Assembly: GCA_963819385.1 (NCBI GenBank)
Contig: CAWFVV010000003.1
Location: 1,252,144-1,316,143, forward strand
Direction of reading: 5' to 3'
DNA length: 64,000 nt
DNA from: JAVDCA01 sp963819385
GTDB taxonomy: Bacteria > Pseudomonadota > Alphaproteobacteria > Rhizobiales > Xanthobacteraceae
Shown here: one piece after another, positions 27,739 through 34,336 of the stretch
Layout of the letters: each line of letters starts with the position of its first letter
How positions within the stretch are numbered: the stretch's first letter is position 1
Position numbers and translations under genes: made by a program
The notes under the pieces: generated by a model
The model's database searches: none
Told to the model about the DNA's origin: nothing
The model's input: only the letters and a program-made list of their open reading frames with translations

Positions 27739-28488
27739 TTACGCTCGCTTCGGCGTAGGCAGCAGCTCGGCGCGTTGTGCATCCTCGCTGACGACGACAT
27801 GAGCGTACCGGGCCGCCGATTTTTCATCCTTCCAGCGGCCGGTCCCAACCAGGCCGCGAAGGTCGAGGCCGCCATAGCGACGCATCCAAGTCCCGTAGGT
27901 GTGGCAGAACACATGGAAGGCGAGGCGGGGCGGCAGATCGACGCCAGCCCGGAAGCAAGCGACGCGCAGCAGGCTATAGAGATGGCCACCTTTGTGGAAT
28001 TTGAAAATGCGCTCGCCCGGCCGATCGAGGCCGCGCGGATGACAGGCAAGCCGGGCAACAAGATGCGGCGGCAGAAAGATTGCCCTGGGCTCATCGTTCT
28101 TGCTATCGGCTAGGTAGGCGAAGCCCTCGGCAAGGCGCGTCCTATCGCATTCCAGGGCTAGCCCTTCGCTAATCCGCTCGCCGGTGTAGAGAAGCGTTTC
28201 GCAGAAGATGCCGAATTCGAGATTGAGTTTGGTCGCCTCGTCGATCACGCGGAACATGGCCTCGGGCCATAGCCAGAATGTCGATTTGTTGCCGCTGGCG
28301 CCGAGAGGCCGCTTGATCCCGAAGTCGGCGCCTGCACGCTTGAGGACTGCGGACACCGGCGAATAGACTTGTCGGTTCTGCGTTGATCCGGGGCCGTCCG
28401 GAAACAAGGCCGACGCAGCCGCATCGATCGCTGCCTGATTGATCTTGCGCACGGGTGTCAACCCAAAATGCTTGATCAGCGGCGTCAT
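27739..28488 (-). CDS. Phage tyrosine integrase, catalytic part (split from its N-terminus by a frameshift)
   Basis: 249 residues covering the core-binding end and catalytic domain: Arg105 (TGERISEG), Lys130 (ADSKNDEPR), His192 and His196 (HVFCHT), Trp219 (GRWKDE) and nucleophile Tyr228 (ARYAHV). Where integrases have H-x-x-R-H the sequence has Cys195 (codon TGC), i.e. the second catalytic arginine is lost. The ATG at 28488 overlaps the TGA of the upstream part (ATGA). It stands next to the att site, as expected for integrase. Confidence 0.85.
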   Translation of the reverse strand: MTPLIKHFGLTPVRKINQAAIDAAASALFPDGPGSTQNRQVYSPVSAVLKRAGADFGIKRPLGASGNKSTFWLWPEAMFRVIDEATKLNLEFGIFCETLLYTGERISEGLALECDRTRLAEGFAYLADSKNDEPRAIFLPPHLVARLACHPRGLDRPGERIFKFHKGGHLYSLLRVACFRAGVDLPPRLAFHVFCHTYGTWMRRYGGLDLRGLVGTGRWKDEKSAARYAHVVVSEDAQRAELLPTPKRA

Positions 28489-28724
28489 GAATTTTTCTCT
28501 CCCCCGGCCTTCATGTAGGCGGATGCCGCCTTGGCGAATGTCAGCTCGCCCGTCTCGGCAAACTCACCACGTTCGATCTGGCCCTCGATTTTCTTGAGGA
28601 CCTTGGCGGCGATTGCTCGCTTGCCAGTCTTAGTGCTTCGGTCAACTCCGATTCCGAGGTAAGTCCCGCGAACCGACCAATAGGGCGTCTTGCCCTTGCG
28701 GGGCGGCTTGAGTTCGAGCGGCAT
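28485..28724 (-). CDS. Phage integrase, N-terminal part
   Basis: 79 residues (MPLELKPPRKGKTPYWSVRG... AYMKAGGEKNS) that match the DNA-arm and linker start expected for the integrase that continues at 28488. In the run GAGAAAAATTCATGA, one more A would give ...GEKKFMTPLIKHFG and join the two halves. Cause may be mutation, a sequencing error in the A-run, or ribosomal -1 slippage. Confidence 0.72.
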   Translation of the reverse strand: MPLELKPPRKGKTPYWSVRGTYLGIGVDRSTKTGKRAIAAKVLKKIEGQIERGEFAETGELTFAKAASAYMKAGGEKNS

Positions 28725-28894
28725 GATTGGTCGATCCTCGCGATGAGCAGGGCAACTTGCGCATCCTCGAACTGCGGCGTGCGCCCGATCCGAAGATAGC
28801 AGTCCGGATGGTCGCGAAGGAAAGTTTGTAACCAGCGGCGGCTTTTGTGAAGCCGGCTCGCCACGTCATCTAATGTGAGAAGGGGCGTTACCAT
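28541..28894 (-). CDS. Excisionase-like helix-turn-helix protein, C-terminus overlapping integrase
   Basis: 117 residues. LLTLDDVASRLHKSRRWLQTFLRDHP followed by RTPQFEDAQVALLIARI is the MerR/AlpA-type winged HTH of small phage excisionases. The C-terminal half is Ser/Arg-rich and is read from the same DNA as the integrase N-terminus in another frame (28541-28724), an arrangement seen in many rhizobial integrative elements. The HTH part is well supported; the functional extent of the tail is not. Confidence 0.65.
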   Translation of the reverse strand: MVTPLLTLDDVASRLHKSRRWLQTFLRDHPDCYLRIGRTPQFEDAQVALLIARIDQSCRSNSSRPARARRPIGRFAGLTSESELTEALRLASEQSPPRSSRKSRARSNVVSLPRRAS

Positions 28895-29541
28895 CTCTCG
28901 ACCCTCCCATCCATGCGCTTGCGCCGCACTGCGATAGCGAGTCCGTTGCGATCAAGAAATTCGAGGAGGGGTTGGCCATCTATTTTTGCATTCCGTACCG
29001 CTACCTCGATCGCATCAATGGCGGAGATTTTTATGTCCCCGACAGTCACCATATTTACACCGCGGCGGTTGCGGCCTTGTTGTATCGGAGTCGCCCAACG
29101 ACAATTTGATGGCTCGTAATTTCCGTTCGAGTTGATCCTATCAATCGTGTGGCGCGGGGTAGGGCGGGGACCCATATCCGCGATGAAGTTCTCAAACTTG
29201 AGCCACTGTTCACACACTGTGATGCCGCGGCCGCCATAGATCGAAAACTGTCGATAGTTCGGATTTAGGCATCGTCCCTTCATGCTTACCCAGCATGTGT
29301 ATCCAGAACCGCGGCCAGCCTTAGACAGACCGTGGGTCATGAAAGCCTGCCGGCGACGGTGTTGATTTAGACACCCGCAAGACTTGGTATCTCCAGCACG
29401 CAGATATTCAGCCCTAACGATGGCCTCAGTCCCACAATCGCAAGCGCAAATCCATCGCCTCCCGTCCCCGTCACTAGGCAAGAAAAGACGCGAAACAGTT
29501 AGGAGCCCGAAACGCTCTCCTTGTAAATCAAGCGCTCTCAT
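28888..29541 (-). CDS. HNH homing-type endonuclease, copy 1
   Basis: 217 residues. N-terminal zinc-ribbon-like block (CACDCG, later KSCGC), then RCLNPNYRQFSIYGGRGI, VCEQWL, HTIDRINSNGNYEPSNCRWAT, the HNH-type core of free-standing phage nucleases. ATG 29541 overlaps the TGA of the upstream HNH gene (ATGA), so it is preferred over 29577. A paralogue lies at 51320. C-terminal ~50 residues (ISAIDAIEVAVRNAKIDGQ) are absent from that copy and may bind DNA. Confidence 0.8.
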   Translation of the reverse strand: MRALDLQGERFGLLTVSRLFLPSDGDGRRWICACDCGTEAIVRAEYLRAGDTKSCGCLNQHRRRQAFMTHGLSKAGRGSGYTCWVSMKGRCLNPNYRQFSIYGGRGITVCEQWLKFENFIADMGPRPTPRHTIDRINSNGNYEPSNCRWATPIQQGRNRRGVNMVTVGDIKISAIDAIEVAVRNAKIDGQPLLEFLDRNGLAIAVRRKRMDGRVERW

Positions 29542-29912
29542 CGCCTCACCCATTCCCCGGTCATCTTGTGTTTCCATCCCGATGCGCGGGAGCCGGGGAG
29601 GGGGCGGGAAGTGCGTCGGATGCCAAGATGCCGCTTCGCCATCCGGTAGGTCTTGGACTTGATCGCAACGTCGCGCTTGGTCTTGGCAGGATGATGCTCG
29701 GCCAAGAACGGCCGCAGGTTGCTCTCCCGCCGCTCGCCGCCGTTAATGATGGCGATCTCGTCTTCGGCGTCCCAGGGCTCGCCGGCTGCAATGCGTCGCG
29801 CGCAGCCGCATTGGCAGATGCCGTCATAGCGTTGGAAAATGCGGACACGGACGCGGTCGGGGATCTTCGCGTCAGGGCCGGAGCCAATCCATTCGGGGAG
29901 CGATCTCGTCAT
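29538..29912 (-). CDS. HNH endonuclease-like phage protein
   Basis: 124 residues from ATG 29912. The block ICQCGCARRIAAGEPWDAEDEIAIINGGERRESNLRPFL resembles phage HNH proteins with the D-H-I/NGG/N-L core, though the first catalytic histidine position reads EDEI, so activity is doubtful. It overlaps its upstream neighbour by four bases (ATGA) and the HNH homing gene likewise. Confidence 0.72.
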   Translation of the reverse strand: MTRSLPEWIGSGPDAKIPDRVRVRIFQRYDGICQCGCARRIAAGEPWDAEDEIAIINGGERRESNLRPFLAEHHPAKTKRDVAIKSKTYRMAKRHLGIRRTSRPLPGSRASGWKHKMTGEWVRR

Positions 29913-30424
29913 GCCGCCCCCGCGCTCGGCGCCAAGTCCCACGCCTGAAAAGATGAGATGATGAGGTTGAGCCGCTGCTCCGCTTCGGTGCCGGGAAGAA
30001 TGTCGGCCCTCGATCTCACCCCGCATGTGTTGCGCACGTAGACGGCGGCCTGTTCGGCGTCGAGCACCTCGTAATGGCGCTCGCGGAGGAAGGCCCAAAA
30101 TTTCGGCTTGTCGCACATGATGCCCGCGCGCTGTGCGGGCGAGCGAAGCGCCCGCACCGGCGCGTGAGGGGTTGGGGCTTCCGGTGCGGGCGACGTCTCA
30201 GGTTGCCTTGATTTGGATTGTTCAGATGGCATCACCTCGCTTTCGCTGTTGAGCCGCGCGACTGCGCACCAAGTCTCGGCGCCTGGATTGGGCATGCCGC
30301 CGAGCACATCATAAGCCTGCCCCGATGCCTCCAAGGGAATCTCGAGCACGACCTGCACGACCTTGCGGCTGCGGATCAGCTTCCAATCGCTGTATGTGGC
30401 TCGAAAGGCCGCGGGCGCGCTCAT
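29909..30424 (-). CDS. Phage protein of unknown function
   Basis: 171 residues. N-terminal ~65 residues look like a beta-rich domain (SDWKLIRSRKVVQVVLEIP), a Pro/Ser/Glu-rich linker follows, and the C-terminal ~70 (FWAFLRERHYEVLDAEQAAVYVRNTCGVRSRADI) resembles a domain frequent beside phage Rad52/RecT genes. Coupled by ATGA overlaps to the Rad52-like gene upstream and the HNH gene downstream. Confidence 0.65.
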   Translation of the reverse strand: MSAPAAFRATYSDWKLIRSRKVVQVVLEIPLEASGQAYDVLGGMPNPGAETWCAVARLNSESEVMPSEQSKSRQPETSPAPEAPTPHAPVRALRSPAQRAGIMCDKPKFWAFLRERHYEVLDAEQAAVYVRNTCGVRSRADILPGTEAEQRLNLIISSFQAWDLAPSAGAA

Positions 30425-31071
30425 GCTGCGAGATTGTCCGCTTGCTTGAGGGCCTTCGCGCGCAGCCCAAAATGACCGCGCACCACATCCTGGTGCTCAC
30501 GGAGCAGGCCGCCAATCTCGGCTTTCAGCGTCGTGTTGCCGTAAGTGTCGAGGGCCTTTAGCGTCATGCACTTGTCGATCGCGTCGCAGTATTTGATGAC
30601 GTGATCAGGAATGCGGGGCGCGTCATCGTCCACAACGTTCTCTTGCGTCTTGTCGTAGAGCGCGAGGCCGAACGGATTGCCGAAGGTCATGAGGGCGCGC
30701 TTCATCGCGTCGGTTTCGGCTTCCTTGAGCGCGCTTTCGTGGGCCTGCCCGCAATCGCGGTCGATGCCGTGGCCTGTGCCGCAGCCCTCGCGGATGATCG
30801 TGGCGCCGACCATGATGCGGACCTTAGCGATGTAGCTCACGCCCCAGCCCGGCGTTTTGTTCTGCCCGACCTGCCGTTCTTTCTCGGCGACGCATCGGAG
30901 GTCGACCGTCTCGCGCGACCAGCCGTCGAAGCCAAAAATCCGGTTGGCTTCGGCGATGACGTGCCAACCCTCAACGTAGGAGACCTTCCGGCCGCCCTGG
31001 TCGCGCTTCTTGACGTTGCTGGCGCCTAGTGGCGCCGCAAGTGCGGTCTTTTGAGTGTCGGTTAAGCCCAT
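30421..31071 (-). CDS. Rad52/22-family single-strand annealing protein
   Basis: 216 residues. KKRDQGGRKVSYVEGWHVIAEANRIFGFDGWS, the loop ending in WGVSYIAKVRI and ESALKEAETDAMKRALMTFGNPFG are the Rad52 core blocks; phage members anneal single strands during recombination-dependent replication. ATG 31071 is preceded by GAGGAGCAAGGA. Next to HNH nucleases in the leftward early operon. Confidence 0.88.
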   Translation of the reverse strand: MGLTDTQKTALAAPLGASNVKKRDQGGRKVSYVEGWHVIAEANRIFGFDGWSRETVDLRCVAEKERQVGQNKTPGWGVSYIAKVRIMVGATIIREGCGTGHGIDRDCGQAHESALKEAETDAMKRALMTFGNPFGLALYDKTQENVVDDDAPRIPDHVIKYCDAIDKCMTLKALDTYGNTTLKAEIGGLLREHQDVVRGHFGLRAKALKQADNLAA

Positions 31072-31090
31072 AGTCCGTTTTCCTTGCTCC

Positions 31091-31348
31091 TCACGCCGCC
31101 GCTTCACTCGTCTCGATCGGTGCCTCGTCATATTTGCGGCGCGCAGCGCGAACGATTTCGAGCGCGTGCGACAATTCAGTCTCGGCGGTTTCCAGCATTT
31201 CTTCCGCTCGCGTCTCGAATGCGGGGCGGGCGGGAAGCATCTGAACTGCCGCCGCAGCGTCACGCGCATTCGAGGCTGCCCAGCGGGCGCGATACTCGAT
31301 CGACCACAGGTATGGCGCGACGTGGCGATCCCAATAGTCTAAGCTCAT
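31091..31348 (-). CDS. Small phage protein
   Basis: 85 residues, helical, beginning MSLDYWDRHVAPYLW and with a long amphipathic C-terminal helix (EEMLETAETELSHALEIV). GGAGG precedes ATG 31348, which overlaps the upstream stop (ATGA). Unknown function; possibly an accessory to the annealing protein beside it. Confidence 0.62.
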   Translation of the reverse strand: MSLDYWDRHVAPYLWSIEYRARWAASNARDAAAAVQMLPARPAFETRAEEMLETAETELSHALEIVRAARRKYDEAPIETSEAAA

Positions 31349-31680
31349 GACATCCTCCGATAGATCAGGCTGAGATAGACGGGCGATTGGTGTTTGTGCT
31401 TCGTTGGATCGACCGTGCAGGGCTTCACGCGGCCGGAATGGATGATGATCCGTTCGCGAATTGCGCGCTGCCACACGGCCCCGAATGCGTTGGGATGCGC
31501 GGGCCGCTCCATGAACGTGCGAAGCAGGTCATCCACGTGTACGTGCTGCTGACGCGTCGCTAGGCGTCGGATCGCCTGATAGGCGCGCTCCGACCAAAGC
31601 GGCGAGACAAATTCCTGCGCTGCGGTGGCGAGGAACATGCCGCGCTGTTTCAGGTCTTCGGCGAGGTCGACGAGGTCCAC
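31345..31680 (-). CDS. Phage protein with a conserved winged-helix-like core
   Basis: 111 residues. The part ERPAHPNAFGAVWQRAIRERIIIHSG followed by KHKHQSPVYLS matches a short protein widespread in phage early operons (pattern HPNA-x-G-x-x-W-x-RAI ... K-H-x-x-PVY). Function not known. Sits two bases downstream of the Ala-repeat gene. Confidence 0.65.
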   Translation of the reverse strand: MDLVDLAEDLKQRGMFLATAAQEFVSPLWSERAYQAIRRLATRQQHVHVDDLLRTFMERPAHPNAFGAVWQRAIRERIIIHSGRVKPCTVDPTKHKHQSPVYLSLIYRRMS

Positions 31681-31682
31681 GG

Positions 31683-32498
31683 CTATGCAGCCTTTTTCTC
31701 GCTGCTGGCCGCAATCATCCGCTCGATCAGCGCGAGCGCGGATTGCTGCAGTTCGACCTTCGTGAGCGCGAGCTTAGCCCCCGCCGCAGCCCGCGCCGCA
31801 GCCCCCGCCGCATCCCACGCCGCATCCCACGCCGCAGCCCCCGCCGCATCCCACGCCGCAGCCCCCGCCGCATCCCACGCCGCATCCCACGCCGCAGCCC
31901 CCGCCGCATCCCACGCCGCAGCCCCCGCCGCATCCCACGCCGCATCCCGCGCCGCATCCCGCGCCGCAGCCCGCGCCGCAGCCCACGCCGCAGCCCACGC
32001 CGCATCCCGCGCCGCAGCCCGCGCCGCAGCCCCCGCCGCAGCCCCCGCCGCAGCCGCATCACGCCTGACAGCCTCTAGCGGCTCGCGAATGGATGGAATC
32101 TGCGCCATCGACGTGATTTCGGGCAGGCTCGCGATCGCGTCGGCTTGCGCCGTTAGGCCGGCAAGCCGGAGCCATGCTGGCGTGTGCGTGCGCACGAGCC
32201 AATCGGCCGCCATCATGGCGCGGCGATCCTCGATGGCCTTCGTTGATCGGGTGCCGACAAGGCGCGGGATCAGCGGCATCAGCAGTCGCGTCCGCTCATC
32301 GTCATTGGGTAGCGCGTCGTTCCACGAGCGCATGAACGTACCGATGACAGGGCACGCGCATTGCGGATGATCGGACCACGGCTCGCCAGCGACGTAGGCG
32401 ACGGCCTCCATGGCGCAGAAATGACCGCTGGCGTCGTGCGATCCGTGTTCGAGCGCTGTGATTTCGGCGAGGCGATCTTCGTTGACGGTGATTTGCAT
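31683..32498 (-). CDS. Phage protein with a tetrapeptide Ala-rich repeat domain
   Basis: 271 residues. The N-terminal ~95 residues hold the block GHFCAMEAVAYVAGEPWSDHPQCACPVIGTF, a conserved domain of phage proteins, then a Leu-rich bridge, then ~90 residues of AAWD/AAGA/AARD/AARA tetrapeptides, and a closing helix (LQQSALALIERMIAAS). The repeat would make a long helix with Trp/Asp on one side. GGAGGG precedes ATG 32498. Function unknown; the repeat number likely varies between relatives. Confidence 0.8.
   Translation of the reverse strand: MQITVNEDRLAEITALEHGSHDASGHFCAMEAVAYVAGEPWSDHPQCACPVIGTFMRSWNDALPNDDERTRLLMPLIPRLVGTRSTKAIEDRRAMMAADWLVRTHTPAWLRLAGLTAQADAIASLPEITSMAQIPSIREPLEAVRRDAAAAGAAAGAAARAAARDAAWAAAWAAARAAARDAARDAAWDAAGAAAWDAAGAAAWDAAWDAAGAAAWDAAGAAAWDAAWDAAGAAARAAAGAKLALTKVELQQSALALIERMIAASSEKKAA
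31776..32055. repeat. 12-base tandem repeat array inside the Ala-repeat gene
   Basis: About 23 contiguous units of the form GCCGCA(G/T)CCC(A/C/G)C without spacers. Unit length is four codons, so gain or loss keeps the frame. Units occur in a higher-order order (AAWD-AAGA and AAWD-AAWD-AAGA). Confidence 0.9.
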
Positions 32499-32524
32499 TT
32501 TTTCCCTCCGTGGATTTGGATTGA

Positions 32525-32770
32525 TCAAACTGCCCAGCCGCCTTCACGCTCGTCATCGTGATCGGCTTGGCAGTCGTCGAGCACCTGCCGCAGCCGAGGC
32601 TGAATGGACTTGCGGCTGGCGGCGATGATCCGCTCGGCTTCCTCGCGCATGGCCTCGCGCGCCTGCTGGGATTGCAGGAGCCGATCTTGAAGCCAAGCTT
32701 CGCGGGCATCGTCTGCGCGCCGCTTGGCGATCGGATCGGTTGTTTCAAGGAATGCGTCCCGGAGGGACAT
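32525..32770 (-). CDS. Small charged phage protein, first gene of the leftward early operon
   Basis: 81 residues, helical and highly charged (AREAWLQDRLLQSQQAREAMREEAERIIAASRK). Start ATG 32770 lies about 20 bases after the predicted start of the leftward early promoter, with GGGAGCC as a weak ribosome-binding site. Unknown function. Confidence 0.62.
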   Translation of the reverse strand: MSLRDAFLETTDPIAKRRADDAREAWLQDRLLQSQQAREAMREEAERIIAASRKSIQPRLRQVLDDCQADHDDEREGGWAV

Positions 32771-32797
32771 CGGCGGCTCCCGTGTTCGATGGGAGCC

Positions 32798-32826
32798 ACT
32801 ATGATGCGGTATTTTTACTGCGTCAA
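32798..32826 (-). promoter_or_regulatory. Predicted leftward early promoter
   Basis: On the minus strand: -35 TTGACG (32821-32826), a 17-base spacer and -10 CATAGT (32798-32803). The spacer is filled by an operator-like site. Drives the operon from 32770 to the integrase. Confidence 0.65.
32806..32821. promoter_or_regulatory. Operator-like site within the leftward promoter
   Basis: GCGGTATTTTTACTGC; half-sites GC(A/G)GTA and TACTGC are inverted. It matches sites at 32834, 33681 and 33705 and lies between -35 and -10. Confidence 0.6.
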
Positions 32827-32833
32827 GCCTTAT

Positions 32834-32848
32834 GCAGTAATTTTACTG
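32834..32848. promoter_or_regulatory. Second operator-like site upstream of the leftward promoter
   Basis: GCAGTAATTTTACTG, eight bases beyond the -35 hexamer of the leftward promoter; differs from the 33705 site by one base in 15 (CTG/CCG). Confidence 0.6.
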
Positions 32849-32861
32849 AAAATATTTTGGG

Positions 32862-33263
32862 CTAATTACAGGAGACCATATTGCCGGTTCTGATGCAGTT
32901 CCGAGGCGGCGCGGCGGCGGCGCCGGCCGCAATGACCGCTTGGTCGTGCCTGACGTTGGCGTACATCGTCATCTTGAATTCGGCAAAGCGGCGCATCGCA
33001 TCGCCCTCCGTGATCTCGTGCGCTTCGACCGATCGCGCGAGGCCATCGGCATATTCCACGAAGGCGTTTCCTTCGGGGCCACAGTTCTGATGTTCCTGGC
33101 AATAGGCCGTTCTGCGCGCCTTCCCGCACGCCGCCATGGCGGCAAAGCCTGCCGTCTGGCCGGCGCAGGCGTCATAATGGGCATAAACAGGAACGGGTGC
33201 CGGGCGCATCATGGCGCAGCTCGCTAAAGCCGCGCTCAGGGCGCACGCGGCAAGCAAGCGCAT
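32862..33263 (-). CDS. Prophage-encoded lipoprotein of unknown function
   Basis: 133 residues: signal MRLLAACALSAALASC with lipobox LASC (Cys16), then a Cys-rich part (DACAGQT, MAACGKARRTAYCQEHQNCGPE) and a short helical tail. Located between repressor gene and leftward promoter, so it is probably transcribed with the repressor in the lysogen; such genes often alter the host surface or block superinfection, which is inference here. Confidence 0.7.
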   Translation of the reverse strand: MRLLAACALSAALASCAMMRPAPVPVYAHYDACAGQTAGFAAMAACGKARRTAYCQEHQNCGPEGNAFVEYADGLARSVEAHEITEGDAMRRFAEFKMTMYANVRHDQAVIAAGAAAAPPRNCIRTGNMVSCN

Positions 33264-33264
33264 A

Positions 33265-33645
33265 TCAGCTCGCCTTCCTTTGGAGCACGGCCAGGGCGGT
33301 TTCCAGAGCTTCGGCCTTCTGCCGAAATTCACGCTCTTTTTGCCGGTAGAATTCCTGTTCCGCGCGCAGCCTTGCCACGGCGTCGGCCGATGAGTTGACA
33401 CGCTGACTGCGGCGGCCGTTGAGGGCGGCTAGGGGCTCAAACAGGTCCGGCGGTGGATCCCCGAGCACGTCGGCGAGTGCTCGGAGGCTTCCAAGTTTCG
33501 GGAGGCTCCCTTGGCCCTTTTTGAGGGTCTTACGCATGTTCTGGATGAGGGACGGGCTATTGGCACGCTTCTCGGCCTGCCTATCGCTCAGGCCAAGTGC
33601 GCTTTGGCGCGCGTCTACCCACGCGATTACATCTCGCAGTTCCAT
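33265..33645 (-). CDS. XRE-family repressor (CI-like)
   Basis: 126 residues. An HTH of XRE type lies at about 10-65 (SALGLSDRQAEKRANSPSLIQNMRK... LGSLRALADVLG), followed by a coiled-coil C-terminus (LRAEQEFYRQKEREFRQKAEALETAL) likely to dimerise. No protease-type (LexA-like) domain is present, so induction would need another route. Divergent from a cro-like gene with operators in between, and its start at 33645 lacks a strong ribosome-binding site. Confidence 0.82.
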   Translation of the reverse strand: MELRDVIAWVDARQSALGLSDRQAEKRANSPSLIQNMRKTLKKGQGSLPKLGSLRALADVLGDPPPDLFEPLAALNGRRSQRVNSSADAVARLRAEQEFYRQKEREFRQKAEALETALAVLQRKAS

Positions 33646-33680
33646 GCCAGTAGGATAACTGGAATCAACAGAGCGGTCGC

Positions 33681-33695
33681 GCAGTAAGATTGCCG
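33681..33695. promoter_or_regulatory. Operator-like site upstream of the rightward promoter
   Basis: GCAGTAAGATTGCCG, ending directly before the -35 hexamer at 33696. Matches the left half-site GCAGTA of the other operators; right half is degenerate. Confidence 0.5.
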
Positions 33696-33724
33696 TTGAC
33701 TTCCGCAGTAATTTTACCGATATT
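33696..33724 (+). promoter_or_regulatory. Predicted rightward early promoter, leaderless
   Basis: -35 TTGACT (33696-33701), 17-base spacer, -10 GATATT (33719-33724). The expected transcription start is at or next to 33731, the A of the ATG, and no ribosome-binding site exists upstream, so the message should be leaderless. Confidence 0.65.
33705..33719. promoter_or_regulatory. Operator-like site within the rightward promoter
   Basis: GCAGTAATTTTACCG lies in the -35/-10 spacer, mirroring the arrangement at the leftward promoter. Confidence 0.62.
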
Positions 33725-33730
33725 GGCGTC

Positions 33731-33976
33731 ATGACAGGCATCGAGCAGCTTATGACGGTCGCGCGGGCATATGCCGACTCCGAGGGATTGGATATCTCAA
33801 CGGTGTCTTGGCGCGCGCTTCGTGACACCAAGAAGCTTCCTGCGATTGAGGCCGGCGCCGACATACAGGTGCGCCGGCTCGAGCGGACGATGCAGTGGTT
33901 TTCTGATAACTGGCCCGGCGCCAAGTGGCCGTCCGGTGTTCCTCGCCCAGAGCCCGCCCCCGAGGCCCGCGCATGA
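33731..33976 (+). CDS. Small cro-like phage regulator (putative)
   Basis: 81 residues. IEQLMTVARAYADSEGLDISTVSWRALRDTKKLPAIEAGADIQVRRLERTM reads as a small helical DNA-binding protein of a type common at this position in rhizobial phages; I cannot place it in a named family. First gene of the rightward operon, apparently leaderless, and followed by ATGA-coupled small genes. Confidence 0.68.
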   Translation: MTGIEQLMTVARAYADSEGLDISTVSWRALRDTKKLPAIEAGADIQVRRLERTMQWFSDNWPGAKWPSGVPRPEPAPEARA

Positions 33977-34164
33977 AGCTCCGGGAACCGGATCACGCTG
34001 CCCATAGCCCACTCTCCCTTGTTGTACGTCCGCGTCTGAATGCGCGGCAGGGGCGAGTATCAGTCCGAAACAGTACAATGGGCAATCAATTTTTCTTATG
34101 GGCGGCATCTCGCTGCATACTGATCCGTCTCGCGCCGTCCCTCGTATGCGAGGGCCGCGCATGA
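33973..34164 (+). CDS. Small ORF coupled to the cro-like gene
   Basis: 63 residues, ATG overlapping the previous stop (ATGA) and its own stop overlapping the next ATG. Composition is basic with a hydrophobic tail (MGNQFFLWAASRCILIRLAPSL). A competing minus-strand ORF (34086-34316) exists, but the chained overlaps favour this strand. Confidence 0.4.
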   Translation: MKLREPDHAAHSPLSLVVRPRLNARQGRVSVRNSTMGNQFFLWAASRCILIRLAPSLVCEGRA

Positions 34165-34262
34165 TCCTCAAATCGTACCACGTTCGTTCCGACGTCGCGC
34201 CGTCTCACCGGCCCGCCGTCGCAATCCCGCCTGACTATCTTCGTCTGGCGGCCATCGAGTAG
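34161..34262 (+). CDS. Very small ORF (33 residues) coupled to the preceding gene
   Basis: Starts MILKSYHVRSDVAPSH and ends LAAIE at a TAG (34260-34262). Support is only the ATGA overlap with its upstream neighbour and the operon context. Confidence 0.32.
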   Translation: MILKSYHVRSDVAPSHRPAVAIPPDYLRLAAIE

Positions 34263-34336
34263 TCGCGTCAGTCGCTCCGCGTGCTCCCTGATCTGTTGCT
34301 CTGTCATGCCGAGCAACCTGACCGGAGGGACACGGA

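Noticed and set aside
31776..32055. Candidate CRISPR array
   Set aside because: Units are contiguous with no spacers and lie in frame within a gene.
31743..32370. Open frames on the plus strand through the 12-base repeat (PRRSPRRIP- and AAPAASHA-type proteins)
   Set aside because: Every frame of a 12-base repeat without stops is open; only the minus-strand frame has the conserved N-terminal domain and ribosome-binding site.
34086..34316. Minus-strand 76-residue ORF in the early region
   Set aside because: Runs against the operon and conflicts with the ATGA-linked plus-strand ORFs; no ribosome-binding site.
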